Positions 36,066 through 45,853 of a stretch of 64,000 nt of DNA are shown in pieces. Source of the DNA: G965247775 sp965247775 (GTDB taxonomy: Bacteria > Chloroflexota > Dehalococcoidia > Bin125). The notes under the pieces were generated by a model that saw nothing but the letters and a program-made list of their open reading frames with translations, ran no database searches and was not told the DNA's origin. Position 1 is the first letter of the stretch, and each line of letters starts with the position of its first letter. The translations under genes and the position numbers were made by a program. The stretch lies in assembly GCA_965247775.1 (NCBI GenBank), contig OZ252031.1, positions 558,001 to 622,000 on the forward strand. The letters run 5' to 3'.

Positions 36066-37420
36066 CGGCCCCCGGAGGCGGTTGATGGACCGAGGTCACG
36101 GTGATCCAAGAGTCGTCTCGCGACCTCATAGGCTACGTCAACGTGCACAGCGTTCCCCAGAGCTTTGAAGGTAGCAACTCTGGACGTCGGGACATTGAAC
36201 TCATCAGGAAAACCCTGCAGGCGTAGCCCTTCCACACGGGACAAGTGGCGCCGCTCGGGTCCTAGGATGGGAATCTGCGTGCTAGTCATCGCCACCAGAG
36301 ACGGGCTGCTCGCATATCGCTTGACACGCAGGCCAGACGGCCTGAACTGGAGGATGTGTCTCCACAGGTCCCTCTCTTCTCCCTGGCAGTTCCACTCGAG
36401 CTTTCGGAGGGAGGGGGGAAAGGCCTGAAGGCCGCTAACCCAACCTAGGGGAAGTTCGTCTCGAATCGTCGAAAGCCAGGCGCGGTTTGCTCTGATGAAC
36501 TGCACCTTCCACCGGGGGAACTCCGTGACTTTGGTTTTCGCATAGCTGGGCAGGAGATTGAATTCCCGCCTGAGGCCAGACGTCCCGTGGCTGGGGGGGT
36601 CAGAGCCATTCTCCCGAGCTCGCACCTTAGCCCATGGTGTCACGCCTTCGTAGGAGTAGGTCGCGTTGAACTCATCGCCCCATATCGGAAACGACGGCAG
36701 CGATATCTGGTCCTCCGAAAGTGCCCCCAGAAAGGCGGTCCAGTGCTCTATGCAGTGCCAGTGCTGGTCCCCGATGAGTGTCTCCTCGCGATCTCGCGTA
36801 GACAGCTCAGTCCGCGCTTGGACAACGTCATCCATCGAAGTCACGGCCCTCCTATTCCTCGGCGGGAAGGGACTGGCCAAGAGGCCCTCAAGTGAAGCTA
36901 CGGCGAAGAAGCGCTCCCGGTGATGCGGGAACCCGAGGTGATGTGGTGAGATAAGGCCCTCACCTCCACTCGTGACATGCTCGGTTCCTCGGACCTCGTA
37001 GCCGAGCTCTTCCAGGCTGCTCTTCACGATCGACCATGTGCGTCCCTGGTCGTGGCGTTCAAAGTTCCCGACATTCTCCAAGATCACGAAGCTGGGCCTG
37101 TGCCTCTCGACGATCTCTCGAATCTCGTGAAACAGTGTCCCGGTCGTCTGGTCCCTCATGCCAGCCTGAGCGCCAGACTTGGAGAAGGGTTGGCACGGGA
37201 AGCCGGCACAAAGCACGTCGTGCTGAGGAACGTCGTCCTTTGCGAGCCTGATATCGCCGTGGACGGGCGGCCCATCGAGAAAGTTCTTGCCATAGACCTC
37301 TTGGAGTTGGCCATCGATTTCGCACGCAAAGACGCACTCGTGCCCAAGACGCTCGAGTGCGAGGCGGAAGCCACCCAGGCCAGCGAAGAGGTCGATGAAC
37401 CTCATCGGTGGGACGCCCAT
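36062..37420 (-). CDS. DNA (cytosine-5-)-methyltransferase
   Basis: 452 residues. Motif I DLFAGLGGF (10-18) binds S-adenosylmethionine; motif IV GFPCQPFS contains the catalytic C76; motif VI is ENV (115-117); motif VIII HHRERFF; the end has motif IX RVEGLRLQGFP and motif X ALGNAVHV. The target-recognition region between VIII and IX is about 200 residues long. Start at ATG 37420 or five codons later at 37405 (MRFIDLFAG); neither has a strong ribosome site. First gene of the operon with the glycosylase and HNH nuclease. It should protect host sites from that nuclease. Confidence 0.92.
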   Translation of the reverse strand: MGVPPMRFIDLFAGLGGFRLALERLGHECVFACEIDGQLQEVYGKNFLDGPPVHGDIRLAKDDVPQHDVLCAGFPCQPFSKSGAQAGMRDQTTGTLFHEIREIVERHRPSFVILENVGNFERHDQGRTWSIVKSSLEELGYEVRGTEHVTSGGEGLISPHHLGFPHHRERFFAVASLEGLLASPFPPRNRRAVTSMDDVVQARTELSTRDREETLIGDQHWHCIEHWTAFLGALSEDQISLPSFPIWGDEFNATYSYEGVTPWAKVRARENGSDPPSHGTSGLRREFNLLPSYAKTKVTEFPRWKVQFIRANRAWLSTIRDELPLGWVSGLQAFPPSLRKLEWNCQGEERDLWRHILQFRPSGLRVKRYASSPSLVAMTSTQIPILGPERRHLSRVEGLRLQGFPDEFNVPTSRVATFKALGNAVHVDVAYEVARRLLDHRDLGPSTASGGR

Positions 37421-37610
37421 GAGGGGTGTATGGTGAGCGGGCTACGCACTTCGGTGCATCCCTCCCCTCGTGTCTCCCCTAACCGATCACTGCTGACCTT
37501 AACGGCCTGCGTCTCGATACGCACCGGGCCAGAGGCGTGCATGACGAATAAGGGGAGTCGGCCTACGCATCGCCCTATTGGTGAGATGACTCCCGGAGGC
37601 CGACGGTCGA
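37421..37610. promoter_or_regulatory. Probable promoter region of the methyltransferase operon
   Basis: 190 bases upstream of the minus-strand operon with no gene. Promoter boxes not resolved by eye. Confidence 0.35.
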
Positions 37611-38090
37611 CTACTGTGCGCCGGCCAAGTCGAGTGGCCTCCCTGTCTCACGCAGGAGCGTGACGGTACGGCGACGGTGGGGGATCCACGGTCGACCACT
37701 AGCCTGCCCTCCGCATCGCCTGGATTTGCCGTCAGCCATTCGACCATCTGGCGCTGGGCCCCGAATCTCTTCGACGGGCCGGACGTGCTCCCGGAGGGTG
37801 TGGACCCGCCGATAGCCGAAGGCATCGGCGACCACCTTTTCGTCCCATCCCCGGTCGCACAGTGAGAGCGCGAAGGGGGCGTTGAGCCGGCGGCGGTCGA
37901 CACCGCCCAGCCCGGCGACACCGAGATAGCCCGCTACCACGAGGCGCAGGTGACTCGCGGTCGTGAGTTTCTCCGAGCGATTCGTCTGGAGGAAGATCGT
38001 CCCCCGCGGGGGCTCGGCGCTGGCCTGCCAGTACGCCTCGGAAGCGGTCTTCGAGCCAGTGCAAGCGATCGCTCGCGCTCTCGACATTTG
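37611..38090 (-). pseudogene. Possible tyrosine-recombinase C-terminal relic
   Basis: A minus-strand stretch reads GTIFLQTNRSEKLTTASHLR, AGYLGVAGLGG, then RRRLNAPFALSLCDRGWDEK and VVADAFGYRRVHTLREHV. The spacing resembles the end of phage-type integrases (HxLRHTFA ... G-x-x ... LGHxxxxTTxxY) but the His and Tyr are changed. No start or N-terminal domain is visible. It could instead be a degenerate unrelated gene. Confidence 0.3.
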
Positions 38091-39228
38091 AACCGGAAGC
38101 GCCGGAGTCGATATCTGGCGACTCGGAGTCTGGAGCAAACCATAAGAAGACTGCGCGGGGACTGGCCCCCGGGAGTCGTCGACCACGCGCTGATCTTGGT
38201 AGACTTGATCTGGCGCCAGGCGCGGATCGCGTGACGGGTGCATCACAACCAGCCCACGGTCCGACTGGGTCGATGCCCCGCTCCCCCGCGCCGCATCGGT
38301 CTGCGACGCGACGGATTGGCAGCGTAGGGAGGGAACGAGATGGCGCAGTGCAAAGCGCGGACCGCCCGGGGCACGCGATGCTCCTACCCAGCGGTGCCGC
38401 CGTCCCGAAGCCTCTGCGGAAGGCACCAGCGGGCGTTGGCACGCGGGACCCACGTGATCAACGCGGACAGCGGGCGAGCGTTCCCCAAGCCGCGCTGAGT
38501 CGCGGCGGTCCGAGCAAGCGGGCTGTCGACGCGCGAGCGATCTGCGCAGCGAACGTCAACGCGCTGTTCATCCTCGCTGGTGGTGAGGCGATCGAGAGCC
38601 CGGAATGCCGTGACCGTGTCCATGGGTCTCCTCTGCGCGACGTCCGGCCATCGGTGGCCGTCCGTTCCGGACCGTTCACGTCAGGCGCAGGGCCACGGAT
38701 CCCAACCCGCGAAGTCGGCACGGAACGCACGGCCGGCGGGTGCCTCGACGGCGCCCACCAGCGATCCGGGCATATGATCCCCTGGCCCGCGCGCTCCGTG
38801 ACGTGCCGAGGGGCGCGCGCGGCCGGCGCGCGGCCGCAGGCTGTTCGGGTGCGACGGGGGCACGGCGCGGACTGGCGGGGCCGCGCCGGCTCCGTCCAGC
38901 CCGATTTCGGGCCCAGCGCATCCCTCGGCGCCACGTATCCCCAGGCGGCGCGCCCCCTGCGCCACGGGCTCCCACGGCACCGGGGCGACTCATCAACGCA
39001 ACTGAAGCGTCTGGCGCCTGCTGCCCTGCGGGGTACCCCCGCATCCGTGGGAAGGACGCCACGGTCTGAACACCCGAGCGAAGTGCCTGAGCCTCGTCGC
39101 CGGCTACGCGGAGGCGTAGGGCGACGGCATCATCGCGTCGTTCCCGAGCGCGGTCTGGAGGATGATATCCTTGGGGCAAGAAAAAAGGGGGGCAGCCTCG
39201 CGGCGACCCCACCTTTGATTAGCGATCG
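38091..39228. other. Gene-poor stretch
   Basis: 1.1 kb with only Arg/Pro/Ala-rich spurious frames. At 39185-39216 an imperfect hairpin (AAAGGGGGGC side and ACCCCACCTTT side) may be a terminator or part of the leader of the next gene. Nothing else recognised. Confidence 0.45.
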
Positions 39229-40848
39229 GTGGTCGCAAGGATAGGGATCACGGTTCCAAGCAGTCAAGAGGGCACAGGCACCGGAGCGTCCGCGTTCGAC
39301 GACATCGTGGTGGCCAGACTCTTCGAGTTCTGGGGGGCGAACACCTCTTGGGAGCGTTCGCTTTGGGCCGTAGGTACCGTGGCGCAGCTGGACGAGCTTC
39401 TTGAGGCCTGCGTGGCGGGACTCAAGCCGGGGGCGCTGCATGCATTTCGGAGTGAGATCCAGCGCTTCGTCGGCCCGGACCCAGGAGTGGGCGATGCCAA
39501 AGCCCGACAAGTGCTCCTTGATGCCATCGGGGGAGATCTGACGGCAGAATCCGTTGGGTGGCACCGACTCAGTCTCGTCGTACCCAATATTCGCAAGGGC
39601 TACCTAGCGCGATGGACCACTGCAGTTCGAGCGAACCCACAGCCTGGTGCTGAGCTCGTAGCCCGCCACGTTGCCGCTCATCTCTTAGATCTCGGCTACT
39701 CGCCGAGCCACCTCTACCGATGGCTTGACTACAAGACAAACCACCAAACTCCACAGCCTGCTCTCGCCAACGTCCTCGACGCAGGAGATCTTGAGCTTGG
39801 CGGCGAGAACCCTCGAATGTTCCGCGTTCTCGTACCAGTTAAGGGGGCTCCCCATCTTCCGAACCCAGCACCCGCCAGCTGGAAGACTGCTCCCGAAGTG
39901 TCTCACCTAGTGCACACGTGGGGCGGCAACATATCTGGGCTGAGGCAAAATGGCGGCTTCCTGTTGGAGGTCTCCGCGATGGATCGGTTTGCCGCCGCAG
40001 CGGCGGCTCGTGATGTGATCGACCGGTGGAACTCGCGGGTCGAGTTGGCAACGAGCGACAGTCTCTCCACCATCCTCCAGGCATGGATCGAGGGTGTGCC
40101 ATCGCCACTCGATTTGTCCGCACGACGAAGAGGTGTCCGGGTCCGTGCTCTTAAGCTGGAGTTTCAACTCTATGCGACGCCAAGGCCAGATCCGTGGGAA
40201 GTACGCATTGATGACGCGTTCCAGCTGGCGCAACCGGCCGAGACCGGCCCTCGCTCAGCAGCAATCGCGGGTGCTTGGGCCTCGATTGCGTCCCTTCTGA
40301 CGTCAGAACACGAAGACGACCGTTTGGGGGCACCACGGCTGGCAGCAATCGTCGCTTGTTCCTTCCCACGCGCAGAGTTAACTCGCTTGGCTCGTGTGCA
40401 CGAGGCTTATGGCAACGATCAGCTGGCTCAAGACCTGTCTAGCAAGAGCAATCTGGATCGATCGGAACTCATCGCCGCCGCCCTGATGTCGGGCCAAGCT
40501 ACGGCGATCCGTGATGCTGGTGACGAGGCAGCAGCCCGAAGGATGAGGGAACTGCTCACCTATCCCCAAGCGATTCTCAAGCGGATTCGAGGGCACCTGG
40601 AAGGCAGCATTAACCGGCTCCACCGCCAGCGGAATCTCTTGCTCCACGCTGGCCTTGTCTCAGGCGATGGGCGCACAAGAACTCTGCGAAGCGCGCCTAC
40701 GATCGTCGGCGCAGGGCTCGACCGGATTGCTCACGCTTGGTTTGCCGAACGCACAACCCCTCTCGAACTCGCGGCGCGAGCGGAGAATGGGATCTCACTC
40801 GTCGGGTCCTCGTCTGAGCGACCACCTACCCGCCTGCTTGAGCCTTGA
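39229..40848 (+). CDS. 539-residue protein with C-terminal HEPN-like RNase motif
   Basis: Soluble, no signal peptide. Near the C-terminus INRLHRQRNLLLHAG contains R468-x4-H473, the R-x4-6-H motif of HEPN RNases, in the local setting (RxxRNxxxHxG) seen in several abortive-infection proteins. The N-terminal 450 residues match nothing I recognise. GTG 39229 is the first start and lacks a good ribosome site. Lower GC than the flanks, like the helicase block. It is transcribed alone, away from the methyltransferase operon. Inference: an RNA-cleaving defence effector triggered on infection. It could be a non-enzymatic HEPN protein. Confidence 0.65.
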   Translation: MVARIGITVPSSQEGTGTGASAFDDIVVARLFEFWGANTSWERSLWAVGTVAQLDELLEACVAGLKPGALHAFRSEIQRFVGPDPGVGDAKARQVLLDAIGGDLTAESVGWHRLSLVVPNIRKGYLARWTTAVRANPQPGAELVARHVAAHLLDLGYSPSHLYRWLDYKTNHQTPQPALANVLDAGDLELGGENPRMFRVLVPVKGAPHLPNPAPASWKTAPEVSHLVHTWGGNISGLRQNGGFLLEVSAMDRFAAAAAARDVIDRWNSRVELATSDSLSTILQAWIEGVPSPLDLSARRRGVRVRALKLEFQLYATPRPDPWEVRIDDAFQLAQPAETGPRSAAIAGAWASIASLLTSEHEDDRLGAPRLAAIVACSFPRAELTRLARVHEAYGNDQLAQDLSSKSNLDRSELIAAALMSGQATAIRDAGDEAAARRMRELLTYPQAILKRIRGHLEGSINRLHRQRNLLLHAGLVSGDGRTRTLRSAPTIVGAGLDRIAHAWFAERTTPLELAARAENGISLVGSSSERPPTRLLEP

Positions 40849-40926
40849 TCCTGGCTGTCAGCGCATGCGACTCCCTGCTCACGGGGCGCGGGCTGCGGCT
40901 GTTGCTCCTCGTTCGGCTCCGCGTTC

Positions 40927-41332
40927 CTAGCCTTCGCCCCGTTCCGCCTCTTCCCGCTCCCGGGGTTCAATGTCGTCCCGGATTCGCTCGCTGATGCGGT
41001 CCGTCTCCACCCGCAGCTCCTCGATGCGCCGGAGCGCGGCAGCGCCCGGCATCGCCAACACCCCTTCCAGACCCTCACAGAGCCCGTCGAACCGCGGCCA
41101 CTCCGCCGCCTCGAAGCGCTCCGGTGCAAGCTCGCCGCGCGACCCCACCCACGAGCACATGGCGAAGACGCTCTCGTCCGAGTCGAGCACCTCGCCGCAG
41201 TCGTCCTCCTCCAGGCACTCCTGCAGGTCCCCCAGGCGCGCGTCGAAGCGCCGTGCGAGCGTCTCGGAGTCGACGATCCAGTCCTCGATGTCGGGAAACA
41301 AAGGCTCGCAGCCGACCAGGACCAAGGCGTCG
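40927..41332 (-). pseudogene. 3' part of an acidic hypothetical gene
   Basis: The minus-strand frame reads VLVGCEPLFPDIEDWIVDSE, RRFDARLGDLQECLEEDD and ends in a charged helix (RISERIRDDIEPREREE). It is protein-like from 40927 to about 41330, then meets, on the other strand, a LysR fragment. No family recognised. Confidence 0.45.
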
Positions 41333-41868
41333 ACCCCGGCAGCCGCGACTTCGACGCCTGGATCGCCTACACCGGCGCGACCGCGGCGCCGCACCCGGCC
41401 ACGCGCCGCGTCGACACGCTGATCGAGGAGACGCTCTACGAGGAGCAGCTGCTCCCGGTCTGCAGCCCGGCCCTGCTCGCGGCGCGCGGGCAGCCCCGCG
41501 GCGCGGCCGAGCTGGACAGCTGGCCGCTGCTCTACGACCTGGGCTGGGACACCGACTGGGCGTACTGGTCGGCCTGCCAGAACCAGCCCGCGCCGGACCT
41601 CTCGCGGGCCTCGGGCTTCCGCCTCTACAGCATGCTGGTCGACGCTGCCGGCCAGGGGCTGGGGGCCGCCATCGGGCGCACCGCGCTGATTGCGGACGAG
41701 ATCGCGAGCGGGACGCTGGTCCCCGTCCTCGAGTACCAGGCCAACGCCCCCAAGCGCTGCTGCCTCATCACCACCGCGAGCTCCCGGCGCAAGCCCGAGG
41801 TCCAGGCGTTCCGCCAGTGGATCCTCCGTCAGGCCCAATCCGCCACGCATCCGACGCGAGCACGCTGA
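41333..41868 (+). pseudogene. LysR-family regulator, C-terminal effector-binding fragment
   Basis: Frame reading SRDFDAWIAYTGATAAP, EETLYEEQLLPVCSPALLA, then YSMLVDAAGQGLGAAIGRTA and a last FRQWIL helix, which is the ending of a GcvA-type LysR protein (ligand domain with the P-V-C-S-P-x-L motif). The DNA-binding half is missing; the break is at about 41333, against an unrelated minus-strand gene. Confidence 0.65.
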
Positions 41869-41936
41869 CTCAGAGCCCAGCACGCCGCTGGGCACCCCCA
41901 GGTGCATCCGCCACGTGACGACAGCGCGCAAGCCTC

Positions 41937-42099
41937 GGTGAGCTATCGGTCACCGACCTGGAGCGGCTCCGCGTCTCCGCGGGGCTCGGCCGCCATGGCT
42001 TCAGGGCCGCGGTGATGAAGGCCGACGCCGTCCCGCCCGAGCGCCGCGAGGCCTGGGTGGCGAAGCGGGTCGAGGAGGGCGTCGATGTCCTCGTCTGCC
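41937..42099 (+). pseudogene. Fragment of an SF2 helicase C-terminal domain
   Basis: Reads LSVTDLERLRVSAGLGRHGF, then RREAWVAKRVEEGVDVLVCHA, which matches the helicase-C segment (REAWIxxRVxxGxDVLVxxP) of large helicases carried by integrative elements. It is cut at 42100 by an IS3 fragment. Confidence 0.5.
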
Positions 42100-42165
42100 A
42101 CGCCAGGACATCGTCGCTACGCAGCCGGCGGGACACGTCGAGACTCACGATCTGGCAATCGTGTG
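42100..42165 (-). mobile_element. Internal fragment of the IS3-family element
   Basis: The minus strand matches copy A around 21310-21360 (SLDVARRLRSDDVLA region, here SLDVSRRLRSDDVLA). About 60 bases only. Confidence 0.65.
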
Positions 42166-42360
42166 GGCGTGTCCCGCGGCGCTGGCTGCTGGTTGGTGGG
42201 CCTCGGAAGACTAGATATCCGCAAGCCGGAACCGAACCCCGTGCCTTATCCATCTAGCCGCCCGCCGCAGGCGCTCCAGGTGGGGGCAAGGTCAGTTGCT
42301 AAGGCGGGCTCCTGACACTAAGGTCGAGACGTTTCTATCGTTCCCCTGACCTTCGCGACC

Positions 42361-42450
42361 TTACTTGTCCCGCTTGGTCTGCCGCTTCTCCTTCAGCGTC
42401 CGGGACGCGGCCTGCTTCGTGTTCTTGCCGCCCTTGTCCTTCGTCGCCAT
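42361..42450 (-). CDS. Tiny Lys-rich protein
   Basis: 29 residues, MATKDKGGKNTKQAASR ... KEKRQTKRDK, from ATG 42450 five bases after GAGGAGG. Similar very short Lys-rich proteins are widespread in high-GC bacteria; function unknown, possibly nucleic-acid binding. Confidence 0.5.
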   Translation of the reverse strand: MATKDKGGKNTKQAASRTLKEKRQTKRDK

Positions 42451-42762
42451 CAGTGCCTCCTCGCCGACCGCCTTCGTGGCGACCATGGCCACCCCCTCTG
42501 GAGAGCCAGTGGGGCAGGAAATACAACGCCAAATTAGAGCAGCTGTAGTTTTCGCGCCCCGTAGGCCCTCGCGCGCCCTTCCCACTCCGCCTCAAAGTCG
42601 GCTCGCGTTGCGCAGTGTACGCGCTGTGCTCGTCCCGCCGGGCCTGGATGACACGGCCCCGGTGGAGGCAGCGGGGCACGGACTCGGGGCAGGCGCGCCC
42701 CCGGCGTCGCTGGCACCTCTGCCGCCGTCTGGCCATCATGCCCGCGTGAATCGCGCGCTCGC

Positions 42763-43998
42763 GTGACCCCGGACGACGCCACCCCCCAGCGCCACCCCTG
42801 GCGGCCCCAGACCTTCGCCGCCTTCCAGGCCCCCTATTTCGCCCGCGTCCTCGTCAGCGGCGGGATCTGGAACATCACGCGCTGGATGAACCTCTTTCTC
42901 GCCGCGTTCCTGGCCGCGGATCTCACCGACTCCCCCATCCTCTTGCAACTCGTCGGCGCCGCGCTCTTCGCCCCCTTCTTGCTCGGCGGCCTGCTCGGGG
43001 GCTTGATCTCCGACCGCTTCGACCGGCGCCTCACCGTGATCGGATACCTCCTCTTCCTCACCCCGGTCAGCCTCGGCCTCGCGGCCCTCGTCCTGAGCGA
43101 CGCGATCCGTATCTGGATGCTCTACCCCTTCGCCCTCGTCGCCGGCTTCGGCTGGGTGGTCGACCTGACGACCCGGCGCGCGCTGGTCGCCGACATCGTC
43201 GGCGATCACCTCGTCACCAACGCCTTTTCGCTCGAGACGCTCAGCAGCTCCCTGGGCGGCGTTGTCGGCGCGCTCGGCGGCGGCGCTCTCGTCGGGCTGA
43301 TCGGCGTTGGCGAGGCCTACACCGCCGTCGCTGCGCTCCATCTCGCGGCCATCGCCGTCCTGCTCACCGTTCCCTCGCCCCCGCGCCGGCACCAGATCAC
43401 GCGCCCGTGGCGCCGCGAGCTGCGCGCCGGCATCGCCATGCTGCCGCGTCACCGCCCGCTCGTCAGCATCCTCGGGGTCACCGTGGTCGTGAACCTCTTC
43501 TATTTCACCTTCATTGCGCTCGTCCCGGAGGTCGCCGAAAGCCTCGGCGTCGGCGCCTTCGCGACCGGCGTCCTCACCGGCGCCACCACGATCGGGGCAA
43601 CGATCGCCTCCGCGGCTATCGCGTCCCTGGCGCGCCCTCCCCGGGGCCGGATCTACGTCCTCGGATCGCTGCTCGCCCTGGTGGCCCTGCCCGTCTTCGC
43701 CCTGGTCGACGTCTACGCCGTTGCGCTGCTTGCCCTCATCGTCAGCGGACTCGGCATGGGCGGATTCGCCACGATGCAGCTGACCCTCGCCGCCACCGTC
43801 GTCGAACAGGAAGCACGCGGCCGCGCGCTCGGCCTCATGAGTACGGCCATTGGCGTCCTGCCCTTCGGCACGATTCTGCTCGGTCTCGTCGCCGAGCCAA
43901 TCGGTGTCGGCCCCGCGATCGCCGGTAGCGCCGGCGTCGGTGCGTTGCTGCTCGTGCTCTGGCTCCTGCGCTGGCCCGAGGCCTTGCGTCTTCCCTGA
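42763..43998 (+). CDS. Major facilitator superfamily exporter
   Basis: 411 residues with about 12 membrane helices, MFS_3 (EntS-like) type. The loop motif DRFDRRL after helix 2 corresponds to the MFS D-R-x-x-R signature; helices such as FLLGGLLGGLISDRF, GLAALVLSDAIRIW and ALLALIVSGLGMGGF are clear. Start at GTG 42763. Likely a proton-driven efflux pump; substrate unknown. High GC as the flanks, unlike the defence genes. Confidence 0.85.
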   Translation: MTPDDATPQRHPWRPQTFAAFQAPYFARVLVSGGIWNITRWMNLFLAAFLAADLTDSPILLQLVGAALFAPFLLGGLLGGLISDRFDRRLTVIGYLLFLTPVSLGLAALVLSDAIRIWMLYPFALVAGFGWVVDLTTRRALVADIVGDHLVTNAFSLETLSSSLGGVVGALGGGALVGLIGVGEAYTAVAALHLAAIAVLLTVPSPPRRHQITRPWRRELRAGIAMLPRHRPLVSILGVTVVVNLFYFTFIALVPEVAESLGVGAFATGVLTGATTIGATIASAAIASLARPPRGRIYVLGSLLALVALPVFALVDVYAVALLALIVSGLGMGGFATMQLTLAATVVEQEARGRALGLMSTAIGVLPFGTILLGLVAEPIGVGPAIAGSAGVGALLLVLWLLRWPEALRLP

Positions 43999-44308
43999 CC
44001 CTGAGCCGCTCTCCAGGATCCGTGCGACTCGGGAGCGCTCCTCGTTGGCCTCATCACGGGTATGCCTTGGAGGCGACGTGACGGTGTCGTGAGACACCGC
44101 TGGTGAACGCCTCCGGCCAGGCACGCGGGTCGCAGCCTACGTCGACGAAATCCGCGCCGTGGTCTTGCATCGGTCCGGCGCACGGGCGACTTCGCGGGCA
44201 CATCCTCAGCGTCGTCGGCCCGGACACGGTCGGCGGCTGCGCGGTCGGCGCGCGCCTCACGTTTGAGATCGACGGCCGGCCCGCCGATGAACCCGCCATC
44301 AACGACTG
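43999..44308. other. Short unassigned stretch
   Basis: 310 bases between the MFS gene and the IS3 end. One frame reads GRLRGHILSVVGPDTVGG and LTFEIDGRPADEPAIND, which looks coding, but I cannot assign it; perhaps a gene end cut by the IS. Confidence 0.3.
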
Positions 44309-44434
44309 TGACCTGTCCCCCCAGAACCGGTCCAGATCCTGTGCGAGGATTCGGGCCGGTGAGGAGGGAGTCGGCATGGCGCGGAAGCGGTACACGGCGG
44401 AGCCGATCATCGGCAAGCTGCGGGAGGCGGAGGT
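44309..44434 (+). mobile_element. Left-end fragment of the IS3-family element
   Basis: Begins TGACCTGTCCCCCCAGAACC and includes the start of orfA (MARKRYTAEPIIGKLREAEV), then stops abruptly within a helicase gene on the other strand. Confidence 0.8.
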
Positions 44435-45232
44435 CGGTCCTCCTCCGGCCAACTCGGCATCGCCGGGTAGCAACGCCTTCGGGAGATCGTCGTGCCGATC
44501 GACCTCCGAGGATCCGGCGAGTTGCAGAACGAGCGGATGGTCGATGCCCTCACGCTCCGCTTGGTCCAGATCCTGGTGCATCGCGATCTTGGAGTAGGAG
44601 AGCGTCGCGAGGTAGATGTCCGGCGAGACTTCCCACCCCCTGCGGCGGCGGATCACCCGCTTGACCCGGTGTAGGTACGCGCTCGGCGGCTCGTCGGCAA
44701 ACTCCGGGAGATCGAGATGCTCCAGGCTGAGCTTGTAGCGCAACGTCGCATTGTCACCGGCATCGTCGCTCTCGCGCACCAGGTAGTACGGGTCCCGCGG
44801 TGAGGCGCGTTCGAGGTCGCACGGAATCAGGATCAACGGCGCCTGGGCGCGCTCGTCGTCGGCATCGATCCAGTGCAGGACGCCGACGGCGAGGAACAGA
44901 ACGTTTAGGCCTTGCTCCTCCTCGTACTGACGATCCCGGGTCCGCAGCGCGCCCAATCGTCGCTGGAGGTCCAGCAGGGGGAGGTCGCTATGCAGGTCAC
45001 CGGGCCGATCGGGTCGCTCGGGCGGCTCCGCGAGCTTCCGTCGCGGTTCGACGAAATCGAAGGCGAGCCCGCCCCGCTTCGACACGAGCTCTTCGACGAT
45101 CTGATCCGGATCGCGATCCACGATCCGCACTGCTCGATTCGGCTTGAAGTAGAGCAACGTGTTGCGTCGGTCGAGTTGCAGCAGGCGCTCCTTCCAAGCC
45201 CGGAAGGACTCCTGCCAGGTCGTCACCGCCAT
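44435..45232 (-). pseudogene. DUF4011-type helicase/nuclease gene, N-terminal part only
   Basis: From ATG 45232 the product reads WQESFRAWKERLLQLDRRN, TLLYFKPNRAVRI, LNVLFLAVGVLHWID, APLILIPCDLERASPRDPYY and so on, the DUF4011 N-domain that precedes a superfamily 1 helicase and often a Vsr-like or DUF3320 end. After about 265 residues the gene is cut by the IS3 fragment at 44434, so helicase and nuclease parts are missing. DUF4011 helicases are known in phage-defence islands. Confidence 0.7.
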
Positions 45233-45299
45233 GCCCGTCCTCACCCTACGTCTCGCGGTTCGCGAGGGCGTGAGTGTAATCGAATGGCCTAGACCCCTG

Positions 45300-45712
45300 T
45301 GACCTGCCCCCCAGAACCGGTCCCGATCCTGTGCGAGGATGCGGGCCGATGCGGCGGGAGGCGGAGGTGGCCCTGACGCAGGGGAGGCCGTCGCGCAGGT
45401 GGCGCGGCGCCGGGGCGCGAGCGCGCCGACCGCTGGCGGCGCGAGTCCGGCGGCCTGCGGGTGAACCAGGCGAAGCGCCTCACGGAGCGCGAGCGCGAGA
45501 CCGCGCGGCTGAAGACGCGGGGGGGGGGCGACCAGGCCGGGGACCACGCCATCCGCACAGCGGTCACGGCGGGACATGGCGGAGGAAGCCCGCGGGCCCG
45601 GCGCTTCGGGCGTGACGGCTCCCGCCGCGTCATGGCCCTGCTGCGGGCTGCGGGCATCCCGGAGGGTCGCCGCACGAACTGCGGTACTGGGACAACGATC
45701 GGGGACAGGTCA
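45300..45712 (+). mobile_element. Deletion derivative of the IS3-family element
   Basis: 413 bases with both ends (TGACCTGCCCCCC and GGGGACAGGTCA) but only scraps of orfA and the last part of the element between them; roughly 830 bases are missing. Such internally deleted copies could still move if a full copy supplies transposase. Confidence 0.7.
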
Positions 45713-45853
45713 CTATCTTCACCCCAGCGAGTCTCACTGGGTCTGGTGCTTCGTCTATGACCGATTGGTGTCTTGCGCGGTGAACGACAGCATCGGCAAT
45801 GATGACGTCGATTGTCGGCTCGCAACCCCCGCGCAGAACCGCTGACGTTCTTC

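Noticed and set aside
42736..44124. 462-codon highly charged minus-strand frame
   Set aside because: Antisense of the MFS gene; its Glu/Asp/Gly/Arg richness is what reading the complement of hydrophobic codons gives.
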